Below the pieces are notes generated by a model. The model searched no databases, was not told where the DNA came from, and worked only from the letters and a program-made list of their open reading frames with translations. DNA of 64,000 bases, from contig NC_054572.1 of the NCBI RefSeq assembly GCF_017654505.1, positions 233,864-297,863 of the forward strand, read 5' to 3'. Shown here one piece after another: positions 12,701 through 23,605 of the stretch. Position 1 is the stretch's first letter. Every line of letters starts with the position of its first letter. Source of the stretch: Polyodon spathula. Taxonomy: Eukaryota; Chordata; Actinopteri; Acipenseriformes; Polyodontidae. The position numbers and the translations under genes are program-made.

Positions 12701-15700
12701 GCTATTTTTTTTTTTAATCTGTGTACCAAACCAGACTTAAACAAACTGCGTACACGTATCCATTTAAAAACTTTAAAAACCCAATTCAAAATAATAACAA
12801 GAAATGTCAAATGAAGGACTGGGACTACTATAAGCATCACACTTATTACAAAAATGACTGCGTAGAAGAGATGTGATCCCCACAGCGAGCAGAAACTGCA
12901 GCGTGTGAAGACTGAAGTGTTTCAGGCTGGTGTGACTGGAAACGAACCGCTCCCATTGTCTTTGCCGAGATCGTTTGAAAACAATTCACACTGGCCTCTA
13001 ATAGATCTGATCGTTTGCTTCAATCGCTCCCGTATACTGACCGATTTTTACCGAGGTTTCCATGTAATGTTTGTAAAATGCGGTACATACGTTACCGAAA
13101 GGGATCGGTTTTGGATGCGGTACTGTTAAATTCCACAGGGGGGCACTGGTGCATTGGTGAATCCTCAGTAAGAGCGCACTGTTTTGATAAGGGATATTGA
13201 TTAACATTGATAACCCACGCTCGTTTCCTATTCCCAAGCGCGATGGGATTCCGTTCACACAACAAGGTAACTTATTGATAATTGTATACTGTCTGTAGAA
13301 ATCTGCAAGCATAATCGGAAACCAGGAGCTTAAATTCAAACTCGGGTTTTGATTTGCTTTCCGGCGGGGTGGAATTTCCAAAGGAATTACACACTTCATG
13401 TAAAGCTGTAAACACCTGCCGTATCCAATCTGCATCTATATGTTTGTGCACGGCACGCATCCTTTAATTGAAATCTGGGTTCTGTGTTTTTTATGGCACT
13501 TAAGTGGGCACACTCCAAAGCTGTCATTATATTTTCTTACAGATTGCATTTGGCTACTTGAAATGAATGAAGATTCAAAAGCTCTTAAAGGGTATCACAG
13601 CATAGCGTTTGCTATGGCCTGGCTTATAATGAAGCAATGAGAATGGTTGCACTGAAGATGTGCTGGTAGGCACGCTGCGGCAGTAGCTGCACAGTTCCTA
13701 TTTTTAAGTTTATTGCTGGTAAACGCATGGCTAGTGAACCAGAACTACAGCACAACTGAAATGGATCAACTTGGGTTGCTGGCCAGTGCGTGCCGGAGCT
13801 CACTAGCTGTGATCGCCACCTAGGGTTTAAAGCGGAGAGTGCAGTTGTCAACCTCACCTATGAGCCTGAAGATCAAGTAGAATTCTTCTTTTACCGTGGA
13901 GCCCGGAAACATGGGCCGTCCCGTCACCATCTCGTACTGAATGCAGCCCACGCCCCTGCAGCAAGGAGAGAGAGAGAGCACACGTCGTTTCAGTGCCCTG
14001 CTAATGCTAACTTCTACAACTTCCATAGTCTGGGCTGCCCAATAATGTCACATACAAACTTGCATTATAATTTGCCTTAATCTCTCAGTAAAATGCACCA
14101 AACACACCCTATCTTCAAGCTTGTAAAAATCCTGTAAAAATATCTACTTTAACTCAAACAGTCTTTCTTTGACTCTTCCTCTGTATAAATTGATAAAAAT
14201 ATTTAGAGCTGATCAACCTGAATCCTGAGTCTCTTTGGATATTAGAGAATAAATCCACGACAAAGCTGCCCTGATGTATTCTTCCTGCACCTGTGTCTAA
14301 TCGCTCTGAGAGCTGAGGTGTCCGATCATCTTAGAAACGAAGCTCAGCATGGCACTGCAGTTGTAACAGTGCAATGCAGAAGTTCATTTGTACAGTACAA
14401 ACTATATTAAACAGTGGCATGTAATTTGGTATCATACAGTATATGATACGCCTGCCTTTCCTCATCACCGCTGTGCACATTGTTTTCTTTTCTTTGATCA
14501 CTAAGTTAGTGTAGTAAAGAACTTTTCAAAGTTTGCTGTCAAAGTCCTGTGATTGTTCCCTGTGGTATCTGGCACAGAGAAGTGAACACTGGATATAACT
14601 GCCCAATTGCATTGCCATATTAGTAGACACTGAAGTTTACCTGTTATGTTGCCAGACCAAAGCATAGCGTCCTCCTCCAGATCACTTTTATCAAAGCACA
14701 TTCAAGAGATCTTTCCATGTTAAATACATGTGCAATGTCAATAGTGCTAGTCCCTGCTCCTCTCTAAATAAATCACAGGTGGAACAGTTCAAGACCGCTT
14801 TAAATAAGTGATGTTAAAAATGAATTAAAGCTGATGGTCTTTAGCTTTCCCTAGAACTGGCTTCTTCAACAACCTGGTTAGATTCTTACTGGCACTAAGA
14901 CAGCTGATTTCACTGCTGCCAGTAGCTACACAAACGACATTGTAATAACCTGGCATGCCGTGTGTGCCAAGGTATGTATGAAAGTAAATATCCAATAGCA
15001 ACCAGTATGAAATCGCTGGCTTTGGCCGATGCCCCTTACCAAAATCAGCCAGCTTGAGCTCGCCCTTCTCGTTGATGAGCAGGTTCTGGGGTTTGAGGTC
15101 CCTGTGGAGGATCTTCCTCTTGTGACAGTACGAGAGACCCCGCAGGAGCTGGAACATGAAGATCTGAGGAGGGGGAAGAGATACCAGTGACAAGTACAGT
15201 ACAGTCCAATCCAGTACAGTGTAGTGAAGTGCAATACAATACAGAGAGGATACACTGGTTCCAAGTGGGTACAAATAATCAATGAATGATCAGTGACCTA
15301 ACCACAAATTCATTATTGCCCACAAAGACCATTGTGCTTCCTGTCTGTATCACACACAATTAAGCATTTATTCCTGATGATGGATTTAATCAGGACTGTG
15401 TTTTGTTGTGACGTTACTGTTATACAATGCAGTACTGTCCAGTACAGTACAATGCAGTCCAGTGCAATGCAAGACGCTGTACAGTTTTGTCATCTTACCT
15501 TAACGTTATGCATGCTCATGATATTCCCACAGTTGTCCAGATACTGTTTCAGATCACTATCCTGCAACACAGAGAGAGAGTGGATGAGAATCGAGAATCA
15601 GAACACCACAGAGTGAAGAGATTCATTATATGTGTATAGTCTAAGTCAGGGCTGTCCAATGCAGTACATGGCTCCACATCATAGCTTTCTTGATTTAGAA

Positions 15701-15931
15701 GTGAAGGCTGCATATGCACTCATGTCTGTTTCATCCCAGATGCCTTACCAGGTACTCGAAGACGAGTGTGAGGGAGCGGTCTGTGTGGATGATGTCATGC
15801 AGCGTCACAATGTTGGCATGCTTCAGGTTCTTCAGCAGGGACACTGTGGGCACAGGAAGGAGGGTTACACACACACGCACACACATGCACACACACACAC
15901 ACATGCACGAGTGCGCACACACACACGTACA

Positions 15932-15962
<31 letters not shown>

Positions 15963-18900
15963 CGCAGCAATGCAATGCAATACCATTCCCATCACTGGCC
16001 TGCCACAGTTATAACACTTTCCATGTTCTTGTTAACATCCAATTTAAAATGTTTATATATACTATACTTATGAGGGAAAGCAATCTAGTGTGTCTCTCTT
16101 GCAACGTCTATATTCTGGTAAAGGATTCAGCAGCGGGCGAATGGGTGAGGGGCTTTGTGCTTCTTGTTAATATTGGTCCTGGTACTCCAGTGGGATATTT
16201 GGGGCACACCTTCTCGGATGGCAGTGCAGGGGGCTCCCTCCTCGTGCTCCAGTCGAATCTCTTTCAGAGCCACCAGGTTCTCTGTGAGCTTACTGCGCCC
16301 CTTAAACACCGTGGCATAGGTGCCCTGGGGTGGGAGAGAGAGAGAGGAAGGAGAGAGAGGTTAATCCACATAGTTAGTCAGTCAGTGTTACAGTGTTCTG
16401 AAGTCTAGGGGCTGTGGGCTGTAGTTTGTCAGTGGACTCCACTGCTCTACATGTATCTGAACTGCCCTGTATGCCACAAAAACTGTACTGTGATTGTTTA
16501 TTGAACAGAAGGGATTATTCTCACCTCTCCCAGCTTGTCCAGCTTGATGTAGGTCTCCAGCTTCCCGAAGCCAAGGTCAGACTAAAGAGAATAAACATGT
16601 CCAAGAAAGAATCTAGGCATTAATACATGGAGCCGTGCTTATATACTCGCTGTATAGCAATCTAACAACATTTACAAACCTTTACATGTTTCATACATGG
16701 CACACTCATGCAAAATAACTACTAGGGAAATACATAATGAGTTGTGAAATCGTTAATACCAGTTGCCTTGAAAATAGTTTACATATATTTTCCATTGCAG
16801 TGTGCAGTTGTAAGATGCTATTGCAAGTGCAGCTGCAAAGTGAGCTGCGGCATTTCCTTTTAATAGCACAATCTGCTCCCAGCATTGAATAGAAACGCTT
16901 TGTGATTGGCAGTGAAAGGAGGTCAGAGTTCAGGAGAGGAGGCGAGTGCTGACCAGCGATGCCCGTCTGGACGTCCTGCTGAGCGGTTTGGACACAGGCG
17001 GACTGTCCATGTGCAGTTTCTGCAGGAAGTCCTCCGGGAGACGGGTGTCCACAGGCAGGGATATGCGCTTGGTGATGTCCTGGAGAGAGGGGGGGGGGAC
17101 GCAACGAGACAAACTTTACCAAAACCACAAGAGGAACTCTGTGCCATAAACCTACCCCAACCGTTTAATCACATGACATGAGAACAACAGTAACAATTTA
17201 ATAAATACTATAGAATGAGGTCTGCAAAACAGCACGTCTGTCCCAGCACTAACACAGGCGGTCTCTAATGCTGCTCTCTGGCGTCCTCTCCCCCTGTGTA
17301 AGGAATAGCACCCAGGCAGCGGTACCCACCTCCATGGAGAATCGACGGTGGCGGTGGTTCTTTTGGTAGCGGAGCTGCGTGGGGGACTGGGTGCCCTCAA
17401 TACAGGGAGCAGGACTGCGGTCTGGCTGCAGGGCGGGGTGCAGGGCTGTCAGCTGCAGATCACTGGGGACCAGGTCTGTGGGAGGACAAAATAGGAAGAC
17501 CAGTGTGTTACAGACAAGGCTGCCACCTTTAAACGTGGAAATGCCTCTGTTTAGAAAATCCAGAAAATATATATATATATATTTTTTTTTTAATACTTAC
17601 GTGCCAGTATCGGTATGCACGCTCCTGTTATGAAACTACAGAGTCCACAATGCACCTGACCCGACTTCCTGCCGATTTACTACTGGCACTTGGAGAAGTG
17701 TAAAATGCCTTGCTTTATGATGCAGTCTGTGTCAGCATTTTTTTTTAATAATTATTTTCTCATATGTATTTGGAAAAGGAGACTGTATAGCAAAAAGGCA
17801 AGCACAGTTTCAATTGAGAGCTGTTGTTTCAAACTATGATATATAACCAATCTCTAACACACTTACTATTAATACAACTTAAACCCAATCTTAAAGATTT
17901 CCTTTTCTTTACCTAGGTCATTGCTAGTTATCATCATTAGACTCAAAAAGTTTGTATTGTAGACTTATATAACAATCCCCATTAAACAGACCACTGTGGT
18001 AAGGCATGGGCTATGCAGGATGTACTGAAGTGCATCATATAACAGCTTTAAAGAAGAAGTAAAGGTAACATCTATTCTAACAGTGCAGTGTGATGTAACC
18101 AGAGGAGTTTGTTTTACATTTCTAACAGACCTTCTGGAGAGACAGTGTGTAAACCAGAACCTGATGTCCTATCTGGCACTCTATTAGACTGTTGATCGCA
18201 ACAGAGAACACTTGTTTCAAAAAGAAATATCAAAAGCTAACTCCGCTCCACTTTTGTGGACAGTGCTTATGGGTTTTAAACTCTGGTTTTATGCTTATGA
18301 TGATAGCTTTCTTAAGTGCCAAACTTTTAACGGATCAAAGGCTTTTCTTGTCTACATTCAAGCTTTGTATGTTTTTTTTTTGATAGCGTGCATTTAAATC
18401 ACAGTAAAACAAAACAGCTTGATTGTCCCAACTATTTCCCATGAAGTGCGTGTTTGTCTTGTTCGTGATGATGTTGTGTAAAGAGAGCAGTCGTTATTGC
18501 TGAAATGAATCCGTCCATAGTCCATAGCTGCCAAATCCTCATTAAAAATACGTTTCCTTGATACAAAACCATCCTTTTTAATTAAAAGCAACAGCTTTCA
18601 GAACCAGTCTTTAAATAAACCACGCAAGGCTGGGGTGATGCATCGATCATCGTATAGTATCGTTTGATCACCCACTGGCATCATTTTTATTGATTTCTTT
18701 TTTGCTTTTGACACTTGCTTGAGTTTTGACTACTTGTTCAAAAACTGTAACTGTATTTGCGTTAATTTTTCAAATGTAATCTTTCAAGAGGGGCAGCAGG
18801 AAGATGCATCTTACATAAAAGGCCTCTTAAAGAATACATTAGCATTACAAATAAGTCAAATGAGGGACAGCTCATGGGACTCCAGTAAGTGGGAGCCCAG

Positions 18901-19701
18901 GCAACACTTCGCCTCAGCCTCTTATTAATTCACTCTTCTCTATTGTCGCTTAATTAGCTTGTTTCTGTCCGAGCGCACAAGAGCCAACATGAAAAAAACA
19001 TGAGGTCCTTTTGAAATCTCCTCTGTATGTGTTATAGGCGATTTGAGGCATACACAGACAAAGCAGACAAGAACACACTATTCAGCTCCTCTCTGGGGAT
19101 CTTTATAAAAGGAAACCTGTGCAGAACGATCTGCTGCCTGCTCTAAACCCTTCTCTAATCATCTATTGACAGATTAGCCTCTCACCCGTAAATTTAAAAC
19201 ACCCAGCAGAGACACCTTTAAAATACTGAGAGAAACTGAATTAGTTCAATGACGAACATAGGTTTTGAAAAAAGGCTTCTGGTCAGGATTAATCGTGATA
19301 TGCAAAATATCGCCCTCAATTCATCTGCCACTGTGCGGGGGCCCTGCTACTGCTGTAGAAGGGACTAATGCTTCAGGAAAAAAAGGAGAGCCGAGCGCAG
19401 ATATCAAAAGCGGATTTGTGATTTTAATTGTAAGGCCATTAGGACAGCTTTGATCTTCAAGACAGTAATTAGGGTCGGCATCAAGTCATTTTTTTTTTTT
19501 TTTAATCATTATCTTTAATCCAAGCTGCCCGCACTGGCTTCCTAAATCTACTTCAAGCTGCTCTGAATATCTGTCTGATTTATTCCCTTTCGAAAGAGGA
19601 TTGGGGTGTGAATTTAGTGCTTGTGACAGATTATAAGGTGTGAGGTCACTGATGCAGACAGATGCAGTGTTGGGGTTCTTTCACAGCTTTGCAAGCGTGA
19701 G

Positions 19702-19766
<65 letters not shown>

Positions 19767-22623
19767 ATCTCAATCCTGACCTGTGCAGGTTGTGTGGTGG
19801 TTTTGTGTTAATTTGTAAGACAGACTCATTCCTCTTGTGACCAGAGCCGTATTCACACACAGGCCTTCATGAAGAAATGGATTTGAAATCCAGCCTGGCT
19901 TTCAGCTTCAAGTCAGCCCTGCATGTGTACAATGACCCAGCTGGAGTATGTTAGGAAGATGGATGTGTCTATGGAGGTGTTGTTCTCTCATAGCACCTGC
20001 TGTTTGTTTCTCTGCTCACCCTGCCAGTGCAGATGAATACTCCCCAGAACCCAAAGCAATATCATTAGAGAACATGGCGGGCGGTTTATCAAGGCAGGGA
20101 GTTTACCACTTGCACATCTTTAGTATCGAGAGCCATTGCAAGGGCCGTTTGCAATGCTTCATTCCATCAAGGCGGAGGAAGATCTTGCACCGTGATTGGC
20201 TTTGGCTGTCTGCTATAAAAGAAAGCACAATTGCGGATTGAGGATACTGTCATATGAAAAGCCATGCTGTCGGCATCAATAGTTAAAACAGAAACGACAG
20301 CTCCCGACTTCCACTGGGCTTCCCGAACTTTCTGAAACAGGATTTTTTTTGCTCACTTCATTTCACTAGATTTATACTATATGCAACGATGTTAATATGC
20401 AGGTCTGTAAATAGTGCATTGATACAGAGTTCAGAAACTGTTTGGCTCATTAAAATAGACCCTTACTGTGACTTAAATAGCCTGGGCTTGCTCTACAAAG
20501 CCTGACAACACTCCTCAGAAGGTGCTGATGTTTTGAAGCAGTTCTGTGTCTGTGATTTAAACTACTTGCTGGTACAAGACAGGATTACTCCAGATCTGTT
20601 AGCTTTCCTTGTGTTATTAAAACACCCTGCAGACTGCAATAGAGAAGTGCAGAGGTGCGTTTTTAAGAACTTGGGGCAGTTGTATATCCGGGCATTGCCT
20701 CGTCCCCCTGGTGCATCTGTGTGAGAACGTGGCGGTTCCCGTCTGGTGCTTTAAAAAACGATCCGTGCTGTAGTTTGATTGATTCCTCCTGTCACAGCCT
20801 GGCACGCAGTCAGTGCATCATTTATGCCAGCCCCGAGAGAACACATACACACGCACACAGCGTTGACAAATCCATCTCCTGCCTATTGTTAGCTGTCCAG
20901 GGGGCCTCTGTCACTCTGCCAGCCCCACTTAAGCTCGTTTGTCTTGGCCACGGTGCGGGTCAGCGGTTGCCACAGTGGATTAGCCCCACATTCCCCTTCC
21001 ATCTCCAACCACTGAATTAGATTGTTTTCATGTATCTAGCTTTATCTAACTAGCTGTTTATATAGTAATACGCATTATGTTAAAGTTTCATATCATACAA
21101 AAGCATTCTTCAATTCCTGGGGGCCTTATTCTATTTTATTTTTAGCTCTACATTGAGTGAAATATCAGATCTATTTATCTGCAGGCAGGGTGTTTATCAT
21201 AAAAAACAGACTGCACAGCGCTCACTGGAGCTACATTCTGAGTCTGAGACACACGAAGCACATACTGTCTTAAACAGGGCATATTCAGCTTGGTGAATCT
21301 GTTTCAATATTCTGTGCAGCTTAAATGCACCACACAGGAAGCCTCAGCCTGCCAGGTGGCAGTGCTCATGACAGAACGTGTTGTTTTAATTGTGTGTTAT
21401 GTCTGTACAAGCCCGGGAGTTGGGCAACCTTGTGAAGGAACAGAAAATGAGATCCGAAATCTAACGATGCTAATTTGTGTAACAGAGCAGCTTCTGCAGA
21501 AAGAGCCCGAGAGCCATTTTGCCTGGAACTCGGATTTCACGCAGCACTCTGATTGCATACTGTGTGGGAGCTTCAATTAGGCGGCTTTGCTTAATTAGCA
21601 GCTCAGGCAAGGAGAGGAATAATTAGGGATCTGGCATCTCCAGCTGTCATCTGCGAAGTGCTATCTCATCTACCAAGACACAGCGGAAAATCACACGCAT
21701 TAGAGATACGGGGGTGGCAGCACTTTGAGAAAAGTTTGAAAAATATTGTGTTAGACACAACTGTCTTTTTTAAATCAGGGAAACCTACAGCTATGGCCAA
21801 AAGTTTTGCATCACCAAGAATTTTAGGATTGAGACATAATTAAAAAAAAAAAAAATGAACATAATTTAGATCTTTTATTTAACATCGTGTAATCAAAGAA
21901 ACTACAAAATGATATTGCAAGTCTACAGGAAGCCATAATGCTGGTACAGTATTTCATGTTAGATTTTGAATTTTTTTTCTCAGTTTTTTAGTGTTTAGTT
22001 ATTATGGAGATCCACAAAGCGGTGTGCAATTCATTACGTTAGAATAACATTATTCAGCAGGTTTCATTCGACTTTATGAAGTTCATTCTGTAGGGCGATG
22101 CAAACCTTTTGTCTGCACAAAGCAGTACAATGATGTTTGCTCTACAAAGTTCCAGCTGTGCTTCCCTATGCTCTCACTAGATGGCGGCATTAAGCACCAT
22201 GACACCCTCTAGTCATCAGAGAACAGACTCACGCCAGTGGAGCAACTTACTTAAACCCTAGCAGGACTGCTAGCAGCTGTGTAATGGATTTGGGTTCAGA
22301 CCTAGCCTCATTTAAGTGTTTAGTTATTATAGGAGTGCTGATACAGTAATGACTCTCACTTGTGACTGTAGGAATTGGGAACCTGTTGCGAGGGCAGAAG
22401 TGTGAGGCTCACTGTACAAGGAACTAGGAAAGGTGTAAGTGTTAAGGATCTCCAAAGACAAGCCATAAAGGTCCCACTCCCACCGTCTCCCTCGCTCACC
22501 CCCGCTCATGTGGTTGTTGAGCTGGTTAATTTGCCCGGTGAACTCGCCCAGGGATTCCTCAATGGTCTCGGTGCGCGGCACGGACAGAGAGAAGCGCCGC
22601 TTGAAGTTCTTCATCTTGTTCAT
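9212..22623 (-). CDS. cdk18: cdk18 (PCTAIRE-3), cyclin-dependent kinase 18; activation-segment exon not found
   Basis: Serine/threonine kinase of the PCTAIRE group, read from 14 minus-strand coding exons, all with GT/AG junctions and compatible phases apart from one gap. Order: N-terminal extension beginning [19 protein letters not shown]; a conserved PKA-type motif RRFSME (Ser88); [13 protein letters not shown]; glycine loop GEGTYATVF; catalytic Lys172 in VALKEIRL; the signature PCTAIRE helix; HRDLKPQN loop (His262-Asp264); DFG (282-284); then GVGCIQYEM and the C-lobe; C-terminus [10 protein letters not shown]. The found exons total 1301 nt. The family exon for the T-loop (LARAKS...WYRPPD...IDMW, expected 121 nt) would bring it to 1422 nt, 473 residues, close to the human length of 474. 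That exon is absent between 13955 and 15040, and joining its neighbours directly shifts the frame. All other parts look under normal constraint, so an assembly deletion is likelier than a dead gene. Confidence 0.94.
9733..9795. repeat. (AT)n microsatellite running into poly(T)
   Basis: About 45 nt of alternating AT followed by about 20 T, in the last cdk18 intron, 40 nt from an exon. Confidence 0.9.
9838..9915 (-). CDS. cdk18: cdk18 coding exon (C-terminal extension)
   Basis: 78 nt, acceptor CTGCAG, donor GTGGGC. Reads [20 protein letters not shown] and SVFQQA, matching the CDK18 tail ([14 protein letters not shown]). An (AT)n/poly(T) block starts about 40 nt downstream in the next intron. 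Confidence 0.94.
10429..10519 (-). CDS. cdk18: cdk18 coding exon ([13 protein letters not shown])
   Basis: 91 nt, acceptor TCACAG, donor GTAAGA. Encodes [20 protein letters not shown] and [10 protein letters not shown], the last helices of the kinase domain with the conserved SRISAEAAL arginine. Confidence 0.95.
11112..11154 (-). CDS. cdk18: cdk18 coding micro-exon ([14 protein letters not shown])
   Basis: 43 nt, acceptor TTCTAG, donor GTAAGA. The first base completes Arg; it then reads [14 protein letters not shown]. This small exon lies within the conserved C-lobe. Confidence 0.93.
11493..11598 (-). CDS. cdk18: cdk18 coding exon (GTPTDDTW)
   Basis: 106 nt, acceptor TTACAG, donor GTAGCA. 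Encodes [20 protein letters not shown] and [15 protein letters not shown], the CDK C-lobe insert region. Confidence 0.94.
12100..13640. other. cdk18 intron segment with ACCGA-rich, T-rich DNA and unassigned ORFs
   Basis: Contains repeated motifs such as TTACCGATTTT at 12393 and 13030 and poly(T) at 12441-12462. A 145-codon minus-strand open stretch (12998-13435) overlaps a second at 13272-13460 in another frame. It looks like a decayed transposable element, but no recognisable transposase or reverse transcriptase motif was seen, so no family is assigned. Confidence 0.3.
13858..13955 (-). CDS. cdk18: cdk18 coding exon after the missing one (GVGC)
   Basis: 98 nt, acceptor CTGCAG, donor GTGAGG. 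Its first G completes a Trp codon from the preceding, unfound exon. It then reads [20 protein letters not shown] followed by [12 protein letters not shown] (alphaF-alphaG). Confidence 0.95.
13956..15039 (-). other. cdk18: cdk18 intron where the activation-segment exon should be
   Basis: 1084 nt between the DFG exon and the GVGC exon. The family has an exon of about 121 nt here (T-loop, WYRPPD, STPIDMW). Reading all three minus-strand frames, I see nothing resembling it. A short open stretch at 14501-14701 does not match. Phase 1 before and phase 2 after require a separate exon. Confidence 0.75.
15040..15163 (-). CDS. cdk18: cdk18 coding exon 8 (HRD and DFG)
   Basis: 124 nt, acceptor CCTCAG, donor GTAAGG. 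Encodes [38 protein letters not shown] and ADF plus the first base of Gly. Catalytic Asp264, Lys266 and Asn269 and metal-binding Asp282 are all present. Confidence 0.96.
15185..15485. repeat. degenerate CAGTACAGT/CAATACAAT arrays in a cdk18 intron
   Basis: Two clusters, 15190-15245 and 15425-15485, carry short near-repeats such as CAGTACAGT, CCAGTACAGT and CAATGCAGTCCAGT. They sit in the intron between exons 7 and 8, just upstream of the DFG exon and near the region where an exon is missing. Confidence 0.6.
15499..15561 (-). CDS. cdk18: cdk18 coding exon 7
   Basis: 63 nt, acceptor TTGCAG, donor GTAAGA, phase 0 at both ends. Encodes [20 protein letters not shown] plus K, matching the alphaD region of CDK18. 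Confidence 0.95.
15749..15843 (-). CDS. cdk18: cdk18 coding exon 6
   Basis: 95 nt, acceptor CCACAG, donor GTAAGG. Encodes [20 protein letters not shown] and [12 protein letters not shown] (beta4-beta5 and hinge). A long CA/CG microsatellite lies about 30 nt upstream of the exon in the preceding intron. Confidence 0.95.
15868..15962. repeat. (CA)n/(CACG)n microsatellite
   Basis: Mixed ACAC and CACG dinucleotide array in the cdk18 intron between exons 5 and 6. Confidence 0.9.
16210..16324 (-). CDS. cdk18: cdk18 coding exon 5 (PCTAIRE motif)
   Basis: 115 nt, acceptor CCCCAG, donor GTGTGC. Encodes [20 protein letters not shown] with the catalytic lysine following, then [11 protein letters not shown]. 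The PCTAIRE motif is the cyclin-binding helix signature that names the family. Confidence 0.96.
16525..16581 (-). CDS. cdk18: cdk18 coding exon 4
   Basis: 57 nt micro-exon between acceptor TTTAG and donor GTGAGA. Encodes [19 protein letters not shown], the entry to the kinase N-lobe and the first half of the glycine-rich loop. Confidence 0.95.
16954..17079 (-). CDS. cdk18: cdk18 coding exon 3
   Basis: 126 nt, 42 codons, phase 0 at both ends. Encodes [20 protein letters not shown], the helical [10 protein letters not shown] segment and [13 protein letters not shown]. The donor GTCAGC is weak but falls exactly at the family junction SL/SD. Confidence 0.93.
17330..17475 (-). CDS. cdk18: cdk18 coding exon 2
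   Basis: 146 nt, acceptor CCACAG (17481-17476), donor GTGGGT (17329-17324). With the G carried over from exon 1 it reads [19 protein letters not shown] and then [16 protein letters not shown]. The N-terminal part is poorly conserved, as expected for the PCTAIRE extension; RRFSME is the conserved phospho-motif. Confidence 0.88.
19706..19765. repeat. (GA)n microsatellite
   Basis: 30 uninterrupted GA units in the first coding intron of cdk18. Confidence 0.95.
21788..22125. mobile_element. Tc1/mariner-type MITE
   Basis: Left end CAGCTATGGCCAAAAGTTTT followed by GCATCACC; the right end, reverse complemented, reads CTGCTTTGTGCAGACAAAAG followed by GTTTGCATCGCC. The ends align as inverted repeats. 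Each end is flanked by TA (21786-21787 and 22126-22127), the Tc1/mariner target duplication. The 338-bp unit encodes no transposase, so it is a non-autonomous element. Confidence 0.8.
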
Positions 22624-22643
22624 CTTGGCGTGGTCGGGCAACC
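22500..22643 (-). CDS. cdk18: cdk18 first coding exon (with 20 nt of 5' UTR)
   Basis: Acceptor CGGCAG (22649-22644), 20 nt leader, ATG at 22623 giving [19 protein letters not shown] and [15 protein letters not shown], donor GTGAGC (22499-22494). CDS part is 22500-22623, 124 nt, ending in phase 1. An acceptor just before the ATG means at least one upstream noncoding exon exists; it was not located. Confidence 0.93.
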
Positions 22644-23380
22644 CTGCCGGGGAGAGAGCAAGGAGCCCAGTTAGGAGATATCAGCGACGGGAAAGAGCAA
22701 ACGCAGCCGGATTAAAAAACAGACCGTCATCACAACAGAGGCGTAGCCAACACTTGTGTGACGATACCAGAAAACCTGATAGAACTAAGCAGAGTAGAAG
22801 ACCACTGGCCATTCCTACCCCAGTTACCTCCTGTACCCTTTGCACTGCTCCCCTACACAGTTTAGTTGAAATATTTCTAAAATTTTGCTTCACTTTTGAG
22901 CATCCCTTTACAGGGTAACACCAATCCACTGGGACTACTCAGAATGATTGGGAAAGCCATGTAAGAGGTGAGGGTCTTTTATATCATTCACATATATGTG
23001 GACCTATTTATCTAGGGTGTTTAGCTTCAGACATTGCCAAATTACACACGGTTCAGTTTATCTGAAAGGGCTCTTGAGAATCTTTCATGAAAGCTTTTTA
23101 GAGTGAGAACTGAGGGTCATGACATCTGTCCAGGCCTGCATTCTCAGAAATGACTCCTCAGAGTGGATCGTTGTTTTTTAATACAGGCTAGCCCCGTGAT
23201 CTGAGCTTCGTGACGGAACTCCATGTGGTATCCATGGAAACCTACTGGCAAAGGTGTGCAGTCTCTGTGGAAATAATTGAGCAGTGCACCACTTAGATTA
23301 CAGGTGTCAGACAGAATATTGTTGTTGATCATTCAAGACCTTCTACTAGCTCGCACTGCTGGTGACAAATCCGTCTTCCT

Positions 23381-23605
23381 CATCCTCTCCCCTCCCTTCC
23401 AAATCTCCATCCCTGTGTCCCTCTCCCTCTGCCCCTCTCTCCTCTGCACTCTCTTCCTCTCCCCCTCTGCCTCTACCCTCTCCTCTTTCATCTCCTTCTC
23501 TCCTTTGCACTCTCTCCCTCTCCCCCTCTCTCTACCCTCTCCTCGCTCCTCTGTACTCTCTTCCTCGCCCCCTCTGCCTCTCCGCTTTCATCTCCTTCTC
23601 TCCTC
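23381..23605. repeat. polypyrimidine (TCC/CTC)-rich tract
   Basis: About 225 nt of almost pure C/T with near-repeated blocks such as TCTCCTCTGCACTCTCTTCC. The long open frames here are only a by-product of the low complexity. Confidence 0.85.

Larger units (their letters stand above)
17476..22499 (-). other. cdk18 intron 1 (coding), about 5 kb
   Basis: No coding exon was seen. It contains an (AT)n run near 17568, a (GA)n microsatellite at 19706-19765, a Tc1-type MITE at 21788-22125, and a stretch at 18.9-20.2 kb rich in TTAATTAG-like homeodomain cores that could be regulatory. Confidence 0.6.

Noticed and set aside
12998..13460. 145-codon and 62-codon overlapping minus-strand ORFs inside a cdk18 intron
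   Set aside because: No recognisable domain and two competing frames; possibly a decayed transposon, so not called as a gene.
14501..14701. Minus-strand open stretch [20 protein letters not shown] with a GTAAAC donor, in the intron where a cdk18 exon is missing
   Set aside because: No similarity to the CDK activation segment, the wrong phase requirements, and no convincing acceptor; judged a chance ORF.
15632..16408. 258-codon plus-strand ORF
   Set aside because: Antisense shadow over cdk18 exons 5 and 6 and a CA/CG microsatellite.
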